Positions 46,150-53,778 of a stretch of DNA of 64,000 nucleotides are shown piece after piece. Source of the DNA: Alphaproteobacteria bacterium 65-37 (GTDB lineage Bacteria; Pseudomonadota; Alphaproteobacteria; Reyranellales; Reyranellaceae); the NCBI GenBank assembly GCA_001897995.1, contig MKRV01000236.1, positions 62,001 to 126,000 of the forward strand. Direction: 5' to 3'. Both the position numbers and the translations under genes were made by a program. The notes beneath the pieces were generated by a model. That model had not been told where the DNA came from, ran no database searches, and saw only the letters and a list, made by a program, of their open reading frames with translations. Each line of letters opens with the position of its first letter. Position 1 is the first letter of the stretch.

Positions 46150-46644
46150 TCAGGCGCGTTTTGCCGACCCGGCTGCCGCTCCTGTCTGTACGCCCGTGGA
46201 CCCGAATCCCCCCGCGCCGCGCGCCGTCTCGTCGAGTGTCGCGACTTCTCGCCAGGCGGCACGCGCATGGCGAGCGACAATCATTTGAGCAATTCGCATG
46301 CCGCGTTCAATCCGAAAAGGCTCCTTGCCGAGATTGATCAGGATGACGCCGATTTCGCCGCGATAGTCCGCGTCGATGGTTCCCGGCGTGTTGACCAGGG
46401 TGATGCCGTGCTTGGCCGCCAGGCCCGATCGCGGCCGCACCTGGGCCTCGAAGCCCACCGGCAGGGCAATGGAGATGCCGGTCGGCACGATACGGCGCTC
46501 GAGCGGGCCGAGTTCGATCGGCTGGTCGATGGCGGCAAGCAGATCGGCGCCGGCCGCCGCGGTGGTCGCATAGTCGGGCAGGGGCAGATCGCGCGCGTGG
46601 GCCAGGCGCACGATCTCGATCTCGACACTTTCCACGCCCTTCAT
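46150..46644 (-). CDS. dut: Deoxyuridine 5'-triphosphate nucleotidohydrolase (dUTPase)
   Basis: 164 residues. Trimeric enzyme that hydrolyses dUTP to dUMP, keeping uracil out of DNA. The five family motifs are visible: [13 protein letters not shown] (I), [10 protein letters not shown] (II), [18 protein letters not shown] (III), RIAQMIV (IV) and the C-terminal GAGGFGSTG arm (V). It lies downstream of coaBC on the same strand, as is common in alphaproteobacteria, and 19 bp before the Rrf2 gene. Confidence 0.95.
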   Translation of the reverse strand: MKGVESVEIEIVRLAHARDLPLPDYATTAAAGADLLAAIDQPIELGPLERRIVPTGISIALPVGFEAQVRPRSGLAAKHGITLVNTPGTIDADYRGEIGVILINLGKEPFRIERGMRIAQMIVARHARAAWREVATLDETARGAGGFGSTGVQTGAAAGSAKRA

Positions 46645-46692
46645 CAGCTCTTCTCCCCCGTCCTCGTCGTGCCTGTTTTGATCATACTGGTT

Positions 46693-47919
46693 TCACTCGG
46701 CAGCCTCTGCCTTGCGTGGCTGCCCGAAGTGCGCGGCGATCCGATCGGCCAGCCGCAGCGCGACGTCCTCCTTGGCGAGCGTCGGCCAATCCTCGACCCC
46801 TTTGGCGCTGATCAGGTGCACCGTATTGCGCTCGCCGCCGAAAGTTCCCGTGGCCGGCGAAACGTCATTGGCGACGATCCAGTCGCAGCCCTTGCGCTTG
46901 CGCTTCTCGACGGCGTTGGCGACCACGTCCTCGGTTTCGGCGGCAAAGCCCACGACCAGCGCCGGCCGGCCGGGGCCGGGCTTGGAGAGCGTCGCCAGGA
47001 TGTCGGGGTTGGGGGCGAGCTCGAGGGTCGGCGGCTCGGCGCCGGCCTTCTTCTTGATCTTGGCTGCGGCGGGGCGGGCAGCCTTCCAGTCGGCGACGGC
47101 GGCGGCGCAGACGGCGATGTCGACCGATCCGGCCGCAAGGCAGGCTGCCAGCATCTGGTCCGCCGAATTGATGCGCACGACCGTCACGCCCGTCGGATCG
47201 GGCACGACCACCGGGCCGCTCACCAGGGTGACCTCGGCGCCGAGTCGGGCCAGCGCCTGGGCGATGGCATGGCCCTGCTTGCCCGAGGAATGGTTGGAGA
47301 TGTAACGCACGGGATCGAGCGCTTCGCGGGTCGGCCCCGAGGTGACCAGCGCCCGGCGTCCGGCCAGCGGCTTCTCGACCGTCAGCATCGCCTCGATGGC
47401 TGCCACGATCTCAAGCGGCTCGGACATCCGGCCCGGCCCGTACTCGTTGCACGCCATCGCGCCCTCGTTGGGCCCGACGAAGCTGACGCCCCGCTTCTTC
47501 AGGATCTCGACATTGGCCACAGTGGCGGCATGCGTCCACATGCGCACATTCATCGCCGGCGCGGCGAGCACCGGCTTGTCGGTGGCGAGCAGCACGGTCG
47601 CGGCGAGATCGTCGGCCATGCCGGCCGCCATCCGCGCCAGCATGTTGGCGGTCGCCGGGGCGACGACCAGCAGGTCGGCATCGCGCGACAGCTGGATGTG
47701 GCCCATCTCGCTTTCGTCGGTCAGCGAGAACATGTCGCTGTAGACCTTGTCCTCCGTCAGGGCCTGCAGCGACAGCGGTGTCACGAATTTCGCGCCGGCT
47801 TCGGTCAGAACGCAACGCACCGAGGCGCCGCGTTCCCGCAGGCGCCTGACCAGGTCCAACGACTTGAACGCCGCGATGCCTCCCGCGACGATCAGCAGGA
47901 TCCGTTTACCGTGCAACAT
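46693..47919 (-). CDS. coaBC: Bifunctional phosphopantothenoylcysteine decarboxylase/phosphopantothenate-cysteine ligase
   Basis: 408 residues. Two steps of CoA synthesis in one chain. The N-terminal CoaC flavoprotein domain (about 1-180) shows VAGGIAAFKSLDLVRRL, the catalytic His in GHIQLSRDADLLVVAPATAN, APAMNVRMW and the flap ACNEYGPGRMSEP. The C-terminal CoaB ligase (about 190-408) begins LAGRRALVTSGPTREALDPVRYI and contains the GKQGHAIAQAL helix and KIKKK. It is flanked by dut and a TauE-like gene on the same strand. Confidence 0.95.
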   Translation of the reverse strand: MLHGKRILLIVAGGIAAFKSLDLVRRLRERGASVRCVLTEAGAKFVTPLSLQALTEDKVYSDMFSLTDESEMGHIQLSRDADLLVVAPATANMLARMAAGMADDLAATVLLATDKPVLAAPAMNVRMWTHAATVANVEILKKRGVSFVGPNEGAMACNEYGPGRMSEPLEIVAAIEAMLTVEKPLAGRRALVTSGPTREALDPVRYISNHSSGKQGHAIAQALARLGAEVTLVSGPVVVPDPTGVTVVRINSADQMLAACLAAGSVDIAVCAAAVADWKAARPAAAKIKKKAGAEPPTLELAPNPDILATLSKPGPGRPALVVGFAAETEDVVANAVEKRKRKGCDWIVANDVSPATGTFGGERNTVHLISAKGVEDWPTLAKEDVALRLADRIAAHFGQPRKAEAAE

Positions 47920-47932
47920 GCCGGCAAGAGTA

Positions 47933-48673
47933 TCACATGAGCCGGGTGGCGAAAGTATACAGCCCGGTCAGCAGAAGGGCCCAGAAGACGGCCAGGCGGA
48001 ACTGCTCGACCGACAGGCGAGAGCGGATCTGCTGGCCGAGCCACATCCCCACCACCGCCGGGACGACGGCGGCTGCCGACACCAGGGCGCGCGGCCCGTC
48101 GAGCAGACCGAAGAGCAGCAGCGAGGCGGTCAGCGCAAACGACGTCGCGCACAGCACCACCCCCAGGGTCTGCACCAGCTCCGACGGCTTGATGTCGAGG
48201 CCCTGCAGGTAAGGCATCAGCGGCACGACCGGCACCCCGACCAGGCCGGCGATTAAGCCCGATATGACGCCGATCACCGGCGCCAGCGGTTTCTCGAGGT
48301 CGGCGTGGATATGCAGGCGGATACGGAACAGACCGAGGGTGCTGTAGGCGATCAGCACCGTTCCCAGCACCAGGAAGGACCAGTCGGGCCCCTTCTGCCC
48401 GACCAGCCAGACGGTGAGGTAGAGGACCACCGCGAGCGGCACGATGAGCGGCCATTGCCGGCGCACGATCAGCTTGAACTTGCCGCCCACCGCGGCCTGC
48501 CAGATGTTGGTGAAGATGGTCGGCAGCGAGATCAGCGCGATCGCTTCGGGCAACGGCAGATAGAGCGACATCAGCGCGATCGAAATCGCCGGCAGTCCCA
48601 GCCCGACCAGGCCCTTGACCGTTCCCGCCAGCAGGAACACGGCAAGGCCGACGACGACATCGATGGCGGACAT
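47933..48673 (-). CDS. TauE/SafE family membrane permease
   Basis: 246 residues with about eight hydrophobic segments in two related halves. The N-terminal VGLAVFLLAGTVKGLVGLGLPAIS and the mid-protein VIGVISGLIAGLVGVPVVPLMPYLQ carry the repeated G-x-x-G-x-G/x-P pattern of this family. Proposed to export sulfite, sulfoacetate or other organic anions; the substrate here is unknown. It sits between ubiB and coaBC, which are direct neighbours in many alphaproteobacteria. Confidence 0.88.
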   Translation of the reverse strand: MSAIDVVVGLAVFLLAGTVKGLVGLGLPAISIALMSLYLPLPEAIALISLPTIFTNIWQAAVGGKFKLIVRRQWPLIVPLAVVLYLTVWLVGQKGPDWSFLVLGTVLIAYSTLGLFRIRLHIHADLEKPLAPVIGVISGLIAGLVGVPVVPLMPYLQGLDIKPSELVQTLGVVLCATSFALTASLLLFGLLDGPRALVSAAAVVPAVVGMWLGQQIRSRLSVEQFRLAVFWALLLTGLYTFATRLM

Positions 48674-48703
48674 GGTGTTGGCCGTCGTCCCGGTGTCGCA
48701 GCC

Positions 48704-50227
48704 TCAGTGCCACCAGGCGGCAATGGCCGCGATCAAGGCGAGGATGGCGACCACCTCGGCAAAAGCCGGGCGCCAGCGGCCGCCCGAGGGCGGCTCGGCG
48801 GCATCCCGCTCGGCCTTGCGCCGTTCGTGCTCGGCCACGAGATGCAGGCTGTCGATCAGGCGCGGCAGGCGGCGCAGGCCGCGCGTCAGATCCTCGGTGG
48901 CGCGGCCGATCGTGGCGCGCGGGCCGAAATGCGTCACCATCCAGTCCTCGATCAGCGGCCGCGCCAGCTCCCAGATGTTGACGTGCGGGTTGAGCTTGGT
49001 GCCCATGCCCTCGGCCATCAGCATGGTCTTCTGCAGCAGCAGGAGCTGCGGCTGCACCGCCATCTCGAACTGTTCGGTGACGCGCAGCATCTGCGCCAGC
49101 AGGCGGGCGATCGAGATCTGATGGCTGGGCTTGCCGAAGATCGGCTCGCCGATCGAGCGGCAGGCCTGGGCGAACGTCTCGAGCGACTGGTCGGGCGGCA
49201 CGTAGCCGGCGCGGAACTGGACCTCGGCCACGGCACGGTAGTCGCGACGCAGGAAGGCGACCAGGAGCTCGGCGAGGTAACCGCGCGTGTCCTCGTCGAC
49301 CCGGCCCATGATGCCGAAATCGACCGGCACGATGCGACCGTCGCGATCGACGAAGGCGTTGCCGCCATGCATGTCGGCATGGAAGAAGCCGTCGCGGAAC
49401 ACCTGGTAGAAGAACGCTTCGGCGCACTTCTTCATGATGAGGTCGGGGTCGTGGCCGGCAGCGACGATGGCGTCGCGATCGCCGATCGGCGTGCCGTCCA
49501 CTCGTTCCTGGGTCATCACACGCTCGGCCGTGCGGTCCCAGTCGATGGCCGGCGCGTGATAATTGGCATCGTCGATGAAGTTCTCGCCGAGCTCCTCGGC
49601 CGCCGCCGCCTCCATGCGCAGGTCCATCTCGACCCGCACCACGTCGGCGAAGGCACGCACCGAGTCGACTGGCTTCAGCCGGCGGAAACGCGGCTGCGTG
49701 CGTTCGACCAGCTCGGCCATCCAGTAGAAAAGATCGAGATCGCGCTCGAAGGCTTTTTCGATGCCGGGCCGCAGCACCTTGACCGCGACGTCGCGGCCGT
49801 CGGTGGTGACGGCGAAATGCACCTGGGCGATCGACGCCGCCGCCACCGGTTTGTCCTCGAAGCTCGAGAAGATCGCATCGATGGGCTGGCCGAGCTCGGC
49901 CTCGATGATACGGCGCGCCTCCTCCCCGGAGAACGCCGGCAAGTGATCCTGCAGGCGCGCGAGATCGGCGGCGACGCCTTCGCTCAGGAGGTCGGCGCGC
50001 GTCGACAGCGCCTGGCCGAGCTTGATGAAGGACGGCCCCATCTCCTGCAGCGCCTCCGCCAGGCGCTCGCCCGGCCGTCGCGAATCGCGCCGGAGCGCGA
50101 AGAGCCGCGCCCAGGCGATCAGTGCCGGCGCGATGCCGAGCGTTTCCAGCGGAAACAGCGCATCGTGGCGGGCGAAACGCAGCGCCATGCGCAGCAGGCG
50201 CCAGCCGTTGCGAAGCGCGCGGAACAT
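48704..50227 (-). CDS. ubiB: UbiB/ABC1 kinase-like protein of ubiquinone synthesis
   Basis: 507 residues. Atypical kinase-like ATPase needed for ubiquinone production. The KxGQ motif is in GPSFIKLGQALSTRADLL (about 48-65). The Ala-rich nucleotide loop is AAASIAQVHFA (about 126-136). The catalytic/metal region is GFFHADMHGGNAFVDRDGRIVPVDFG. Two C-terminal hydrophobic stretches would anchor it to the membrane (AFAEVVAILALIAAIAAWW). Its ATG follows the ubiE stop with no gap, indicating tight coupling. Confidence 0.95.
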   Translation of the reverse strand: MFRALRNGWRLLRMALRFARHDALFPLETLGIAPALIAWARLFALRRDSRRPGERLAEALQEMGPSFIKLGQALSTRADLLSEGVAADLARLQDHLPAFSGEEARRIIEAELGQPIDAIFSSFEDKPVAAASIAQVHFAVTTDGRDVAVKVLRPGIEKAFERDLDLFYWMAELVERTQPRFRRLKPVDSVRAFADVVRVEMDLRMEAAAAEELGENFIDDANYHAPAIDWDRTAERVMTQERVDGTPIGDRDAIVAAGHDPDLIMKKCAEAFFYQVFRDGFFHADMHGGNAFVDRDGRIVPVDFGIMGRVDEDTRGYLAELLVAFLRRDYRAVAEVQFRAGYVPPDQSLETFAQACRSIGEPIFGKPSHQISIARLLAQMLRVTEQFEMAVQPQLLLLQKTMLMAEGMGTKLNPHVNIWELARPLIEDWMVTHFGPRATIGRATEDLTRGLRRLPRLIDSLHLVAEHERRKAERDAAEPPSGGRWRPAFAEVVAILALIAAIAAWWH

Positions 50228-51031
50228 CTAGATGCGCCAGCCCGAATGCAGGGCAACGACGCCGAGCGACATGTCGCGCCAGGCGACATTGGCAAAGCCC
50301 ACTTCCCGCATGCGCGCTGCCAGCTCGCGCTGCGGCGGGAAGCGGCGGATGCTTTCGTGCAGATAGCGGTAGGAGTCGGCGTCGCGAGCGACGATCCGGC
50401 CGAACAACGGCAGTGCCCGCTCCGAATAGGCGTCATAGAGACGGCCGACCGGCGCCGACGTCACCTTGCTGAATTCGAGGCAGTAGAAACGTCCGCCGGG
50501 CTTCAGCACGCGATGGGCCTCGGCCAGCGCCTGGTCGATATGCGTCACGTTGCGCAGGCCGAAGGCGATCGTATAGGCGTCGAAGGAGCGGTCGGGAAAC
50601 GGCAGCTTCTCGGCATCGCCCGTCGTCCAGGTGAGGCCCTGCAGCAGGCCGCGATCGATGGCTCGGTCGCGACCGACCTCCAGCATGGCGGGATTGATGT
50701 CGCAAACGGTCACGTCGGGCCGATCGCCCTGCCGGCGGACCATGCGGAAGGCGATATCGCCGGTGCCGCCCGCCACGTCGAGGATATGCTCCCCCGGACG
50801 CGGGCGAACGACGTCGACCATGGCATTCTTCCAGAGCCGGTGCACACCACCCGACATCAGGTCGTTCATCAGGTCGTAACGCGGCGCCACGCTTTCGAAG
50901 ACGCGCGCCACCAGGCCGGCCTTTTCGCCGGCTGGAACCTCGCGGAAGCCGAAGGAAGCGCTGTCCTCGACGCCGCCGGCCAGGCTCTGGCTCTCGGGGC
51001 GGGCTGCGCTAGGATCGGTGGCATCTGTCAT
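50228..51031 (-). CDS. ubiE: Ubiquinone/menaquinone methyltransferase UbiE
   Basis: 267 residues. SAM-dependent C-methylation of the benzoquinol ring. Family signatures are FESVAPRYDLMNDLMSGG (about 46-63), the SAM-binding LDVAGGTGDIAFRM, GDAEKLPFPDRSFDAYTIAFGLRN and RVLKPGGRFYCLEFSK. The start at 51031 leaves about 30 extra N-terminal residues before the core. It begins only 24 bp from the divergent halohydrin dehalogenase-like gene, and its stop abuts ubiB. Confidence 0.95.
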   Translation of the reverse strand: MTDATDPSAARPESQSLAGGVEDSASFGFREVPAGEKAGLVARVFESVAPRYDLMNDLMSGGVHRLWKNAMVDVVRPRPGEHILDVAGGTGDIAFRMVRRQGDRPDVTVCDINPAMLEVGRDRAIDRGLLQGLTWTTGDAEKLPFPDRSFDAYTIAFGLRNVTHIDQALAEAHRVLKPGGRFYCLEFSKVTSAPVGRLYDAYSERALPLFGRIVARDADSYRYLHESIRRFPPQRELAARMREVGFANVAWRDMSLGVVALHSGWRI

Positions 51032-51055
51032 GGGCCGCAACCTAGAGGAATCGCC

Positions 51056-51790
51056 ATGCTGCTGAAAGACCGGGTGGTCTTGATCACCAACGTCGAGAAA
51101 TTCGCAGGCCATGGCACCACACGCGTGGCCTTGGCCCAGGGCGCCACCGTCCTTGCCCACGATCCGTCATTCGAAGCACCGAGTGCGCGCCACAAGTACG
51201 AAGCCGCGTTCCCGGGCGCCCATGCCCTGTCGGCCGTCGAGCCCGCGACCCTGATCGAGCTCGCCCTGAAGCGGCACGGTCATATTGACGCGCTGGTCAA
51301 CAACGACGCCTATCCCGCTTTGCGTGCGCCGCTCGGCGAGACCCGGCTGGAGGATTACCGTGCGGCGCTCGAGGCCATGGCGGTGGTGCCGTTCCGGCTG
51401 ACGCAGCTCGTGGCGCCGTCGATGCGCAAGCGCAAGTCGGGACGCATCGTCTTCGTCTCGTCGGCAGCCCCATTGCGCGGCATCGCCAATTACGCGCCCT
51501 ACGTGTCGGCGCGCGCCGCCGCCAACGGACTCGTTTCCTCGCTGGCGAAGGAACTCGGCCGCGACGGAATCACGGTCAACGCCGTCGGCTCGAACTATGT
51601 CGAGAATCCGGATTATTTTCCGCCGGCCCTGCTCGCCAACCACGAAGCCATGGCGAAGATGACGGCGCAGATCCCGCTCGGAAGGCTTGGAAAATCGGAC
51701 GAACTCGGCGCGACCGTTTGCTTCCTCTGCTCCGACGCCGCAGGCTTCATCACCGGTCACGTTCTTCCGCATGCCGGAGGGTGGGCGTGA
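51056..51790 (+). CDS. Halohydrin dehalogenase-like SDR protein
   Basis: 244 residues with the SDR fold but neither the TGxxxGxG cofactor loop nor YxxxK. It carries both motifs described for halohydrin dehalogenases: T-X4-F-X-G as TNVEKFAG (Thr11, Phe16, Gly18) and S-X12-Y-X3-R (Ser136, Tyr149, Arg153). Other stretches also match HheC as I know it: LAHDPSF, LEDYRAALEAM, MRKRKSGRIVFVSSA and the halide-site area GSNYVENPDYFPP. Such enzymes expel halide from vicinal haloalcohols to give epoxides, and open epoxides with azide, cyanide or nitrite; they need no NAD(P). GAGGA precedes the ATG. Confidence 0.85.
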   Translation: MLLKDRVVLITNVEKFAGHGTTRVALAQGATVLAHDPSFEAPSARHKYEAAFPGAHALSAVEPATLIELALKRHGHIDALVNNDAYPALRAPLGETRLEDYRAALEAMAVVPFRLTQLVAPSMRKRKSGRIVFVSSAAPLRGIANYAPYVSARAAANGLVSSLAKELGRDGITVNAVGSNYVENPDYFPPALLANHEAMAKMTAQIPLGRLGKSDELGATVCFLCSDAAGFITGHVLPHAGGWA

Positions 51791-51882
51791 CATCGCGTTA
51801 GATCGCATGCAAACTCGACTCATAACGAATGTCGCGCACGACCGACCGAAGCGCGACGACCAGGGAAGGAACGTCTGAGCGA

Positions 51883-51901
51883 CGCCGGCTATCGTCCGGC
51901 G
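51883..51901 (+). terminator. Candidate terminator after the halohydrin dehalogenase-like gene
   Basis: 6-bp stem CGCCGG (51883-51888) / CCGGCG (51896-51901), 7-base loop, followed by CGGTCGTCCTTTGC. It lies in the 148-bp gap before the peptide-transport operon, whose promoter must also be in this gap. Confidence 0.4.
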
Positions 51902-51938
51902 CGGTCGTCCTTTGCTGGGTTCGGTCCGAGGACGGCGA

Positions 51939-52877
51939 ATGGGAAGACAGATTGTCCACCGCCTGCTGATCTCGTTTCCCGCGTTGCTCGGGGTTCTTTT
52001 CCTGTGCTTCTGTCTGTTGCAGGTGGTGCCCGCCGATCCGGCGATGATCATCGCCGGACCTGAGGCCAAGGCCGAGACGATCGCCGCCATCCGCCAGGAA
52101 CTCGGGCTCGACCGGCCGATCCCCGTCCAGTTCGCCGAGTATATCGGCCGCGTGCTGCGCGGCGATCTCGGCCGCTCGATCATCTCCAACAAGATGGTGA
52201 GCGAAGAGCTGGCACTCACCATCGGTCCGACCGTCGAGCTGATGCTGGGCGGCATGCTGATCGCCATTCCGATCGGCCTCACGCTCGGCACCCTGGCCGC
52301 GGTGCGGCGCGGCACGATCGTCGACCGCATCATCATGGCCTTCTCGGTGGCCGGCGTTTCCATGCCGGTGTTCTTCATCGGCCTGATCCTGATCCAGTAC
52401 ATGGGCTTCAAGTGGGGCCTCTTTCCTTTCACCGGCCGCACCGGGCCGATCTGGGACGGCGGCCTGCCGAGCCTCGTTCTGCCGGCCCTGACCTTAGGCA
52501 GCGTCCTGATCGGGCCGATCGCACGGCTGACGCGAACGGCGGTGCTGGAGGTGCTGGGGGCCGACTTCGTGCGCACCGCCCGCGCCAAGGGCCTGCGCGA
52601 GACCGCGGTGATCGTGCACCATGCGCTGCGCAATGCGCTGATCCCGGTCGTCACCCTGATCGGCCTGCAGGCGGCCTTCCTGCTGGGCGGTGCGGTGGTG
52701 ACGGAGACCATGTTTTCCTGGCCGGGTGTCGGCCGCCTCGCCGTCGGCGCGATCGTCTCCAGCGATTTCCCGACTGCGCAGGGCGCGATCATGATCCTCG
52801 CCATCGCGTTCCTGTCGATCAACCTGCTGGTCGACATCCTCTACGTCTATCTCGATCCCAGGGTTCAGCGGACATGA
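51939..52877 (+). CDS. dppB: Peptide ABC transporter permease (DppB type)
   Basis: 312 residues, about six membrane helices. First permease of a dipeptide/oligopeptide importer. The N-terminal RLLISFPALLGVLFLCFCLLQVVPADPA and the EAA-loop region FVRTARAKGLRETAVIVHHALRNALIPVV (about 210-238) are typical. GAGGA precedes the ATG at 51939; a TTG nine codons upstream is less likely. It opens an operon of six genes (B, C, two A, D, F). Confidence 0.92.
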   Translation: MGRQIVHRLLISFPALLGVLFLCFCLLQVVPADPAMIIAGPEAKAETIAAIRQELGLDRPIPVQFAEYIGRVLRGDLGRSIISNKMVSEELALTIGPTVELMLGGMLIAIPIGLTLGTLAAVRRGTIVDRIIMAFSVAGVSMPVFFIGLILIQYMGFKWGLFPFTGRTGPIWDGGLPSLVLPALTLGSVLIGPIARLTRTAVLEVLGADFVRTARAKGLRETAVIVHHALRNALIPVVTLIGLQAAFLLGGAVVTETMFSWPGVGRLAVGAIVSSDFPTAQGAIMILAIAFLSINLLVDILYVYLDPRVQRT

Positions 52878-52890
52878 GAGGTCAACGGCC

Positions 52891-53778
52891 ATGAGCGTCG
52901 AGACCGTCAACGTCGCGGCCGCCGCGTCCGAGGAGACGGGCCTGCTCTCGCGTGCCGGCGTGCTGCGCCGCCTGGCACGCGACAAGATCGCGGCGGCGGC
53001 CGCTCTCGCCCTCACGCTGATCGTCCTCTCGGCCGTCTTCGCCCCCCTCATCGCCCCCTACGATCCCTATCTCACCGACCTCACCAAGGTGATGCAGCCG
53101 CCCAGCGCCGAGCACTGGTTCGGTACCGACAATACCGGCCGCGACATCTTCAGCCGCATCCTCTACGGCACGCGCAACACGCTGATGCTGGGGCTGGTCG
53201 GCGTGGTGATCGGCGGCTTCCTGGGCGGCGTGCTCGGCATCCTTGCCGCCTACTACCGACGCGCCGACGGCTGGATCATGCGGCTGGTCGACGTGATGCT
53301 GGCCTTCCCGGCCATCCTGATCGGCCTGGCGGTGGCAGCGATCTTCGGCGCCGGCCTTACCGCCGTGGTGATCGCCCTCGTCGTGGCGACCGTGCCTGAC
53401 GTGGCGCGGGTCGCCCGCGGCTCGGCGGTCGGCGTCATGGGTCAGGAGTTCATGGAGGCCGGCCGCGCCGTCGGCGTCTCCGACGGCACGCTGATCTGGC
53501 GCTACCTGACGCTGAACTGCATCTCGACCATCTTCGTTTTCCTCACCCTGCGCTTCGGCCAGATCATCCTGATCGGTTCGGCGCTGGGCTTCCTCGGCAT
53601 GGGCGCGCAGCCGCCGACCGCCGAGCTCGGCATGATGGCGGCCCAGGGCCGCGACTTCCTCTTCATGGCGCCGCACATCGCGACGATCCCGAGCTTCGCG
53701 ATCTTCGTGATCGTGCTGGCGGCCAATCTTCTGGGCGACGCAACGCGCGACGTCCTCGATCCGAGGCTGCAACAATGA
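52891..53778 (+). CDS. dppC: Peptide ABC transporter permease (DppC type)
   Basis: 295 residues. Second permease: an N-terminal cytoplasmic stretch and DKIAAAAALALTLIVLSAVFAPLIAPYDPY helix region, then HWFGTDNTGRDIFSRILYGTRNTLMLG, the conserved DppC/OppC periplasmic segment, and the EAA loop EFMEAGRAVGVSDGTLIWRYL. Starts 13 bp after dppB. Its stop overlaps the ATG of the first binding-protein gene by 4 bp. Confidence 0.93.
   Translation: MSVETVNVAAAASEETGLLSRAGVLRRLARDKIAAAAALALTLIVLSAVFAPLIAPYDPYLTDLTKVMQPPSAEHWFGTDNTGRDIFSRILYGTRNTLMLGLVGVVIGGFLGGVLGILAAYYRRADGWIMRLVDVMLAFPAILIGLAVAAIFGAGLTAVVIALVVATVPDVARVARGSAVGVMGQEFMEAGRAVGVSDGTLIWRYLTLNCISTIFVFLTLRFGQIILIGSALGFLGMGAQPPTAELGMMAAQGRDFLFMAPHIATIPSFAIFVIVLAANLLGDATRDVLDPRLQQ

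Noticed and set aside
48305-51790. Very long rightward open frame (over 1,100 codons) opposite TauE, ubiB and ubiE
   Set aside because: Only the last 244 codons are a real gene. The rest is antisense to well-recognised proteins, has shadow-type composition (His/Arg/Gln-rich) and matches no family.
51056-51790. Ordinary ketoreductase annotation for this SDR
   Set aside because: The glycine-rich cofactor loop and the catalytic Lys are both replaced by the specific residues of halohydrin dehalogenases.
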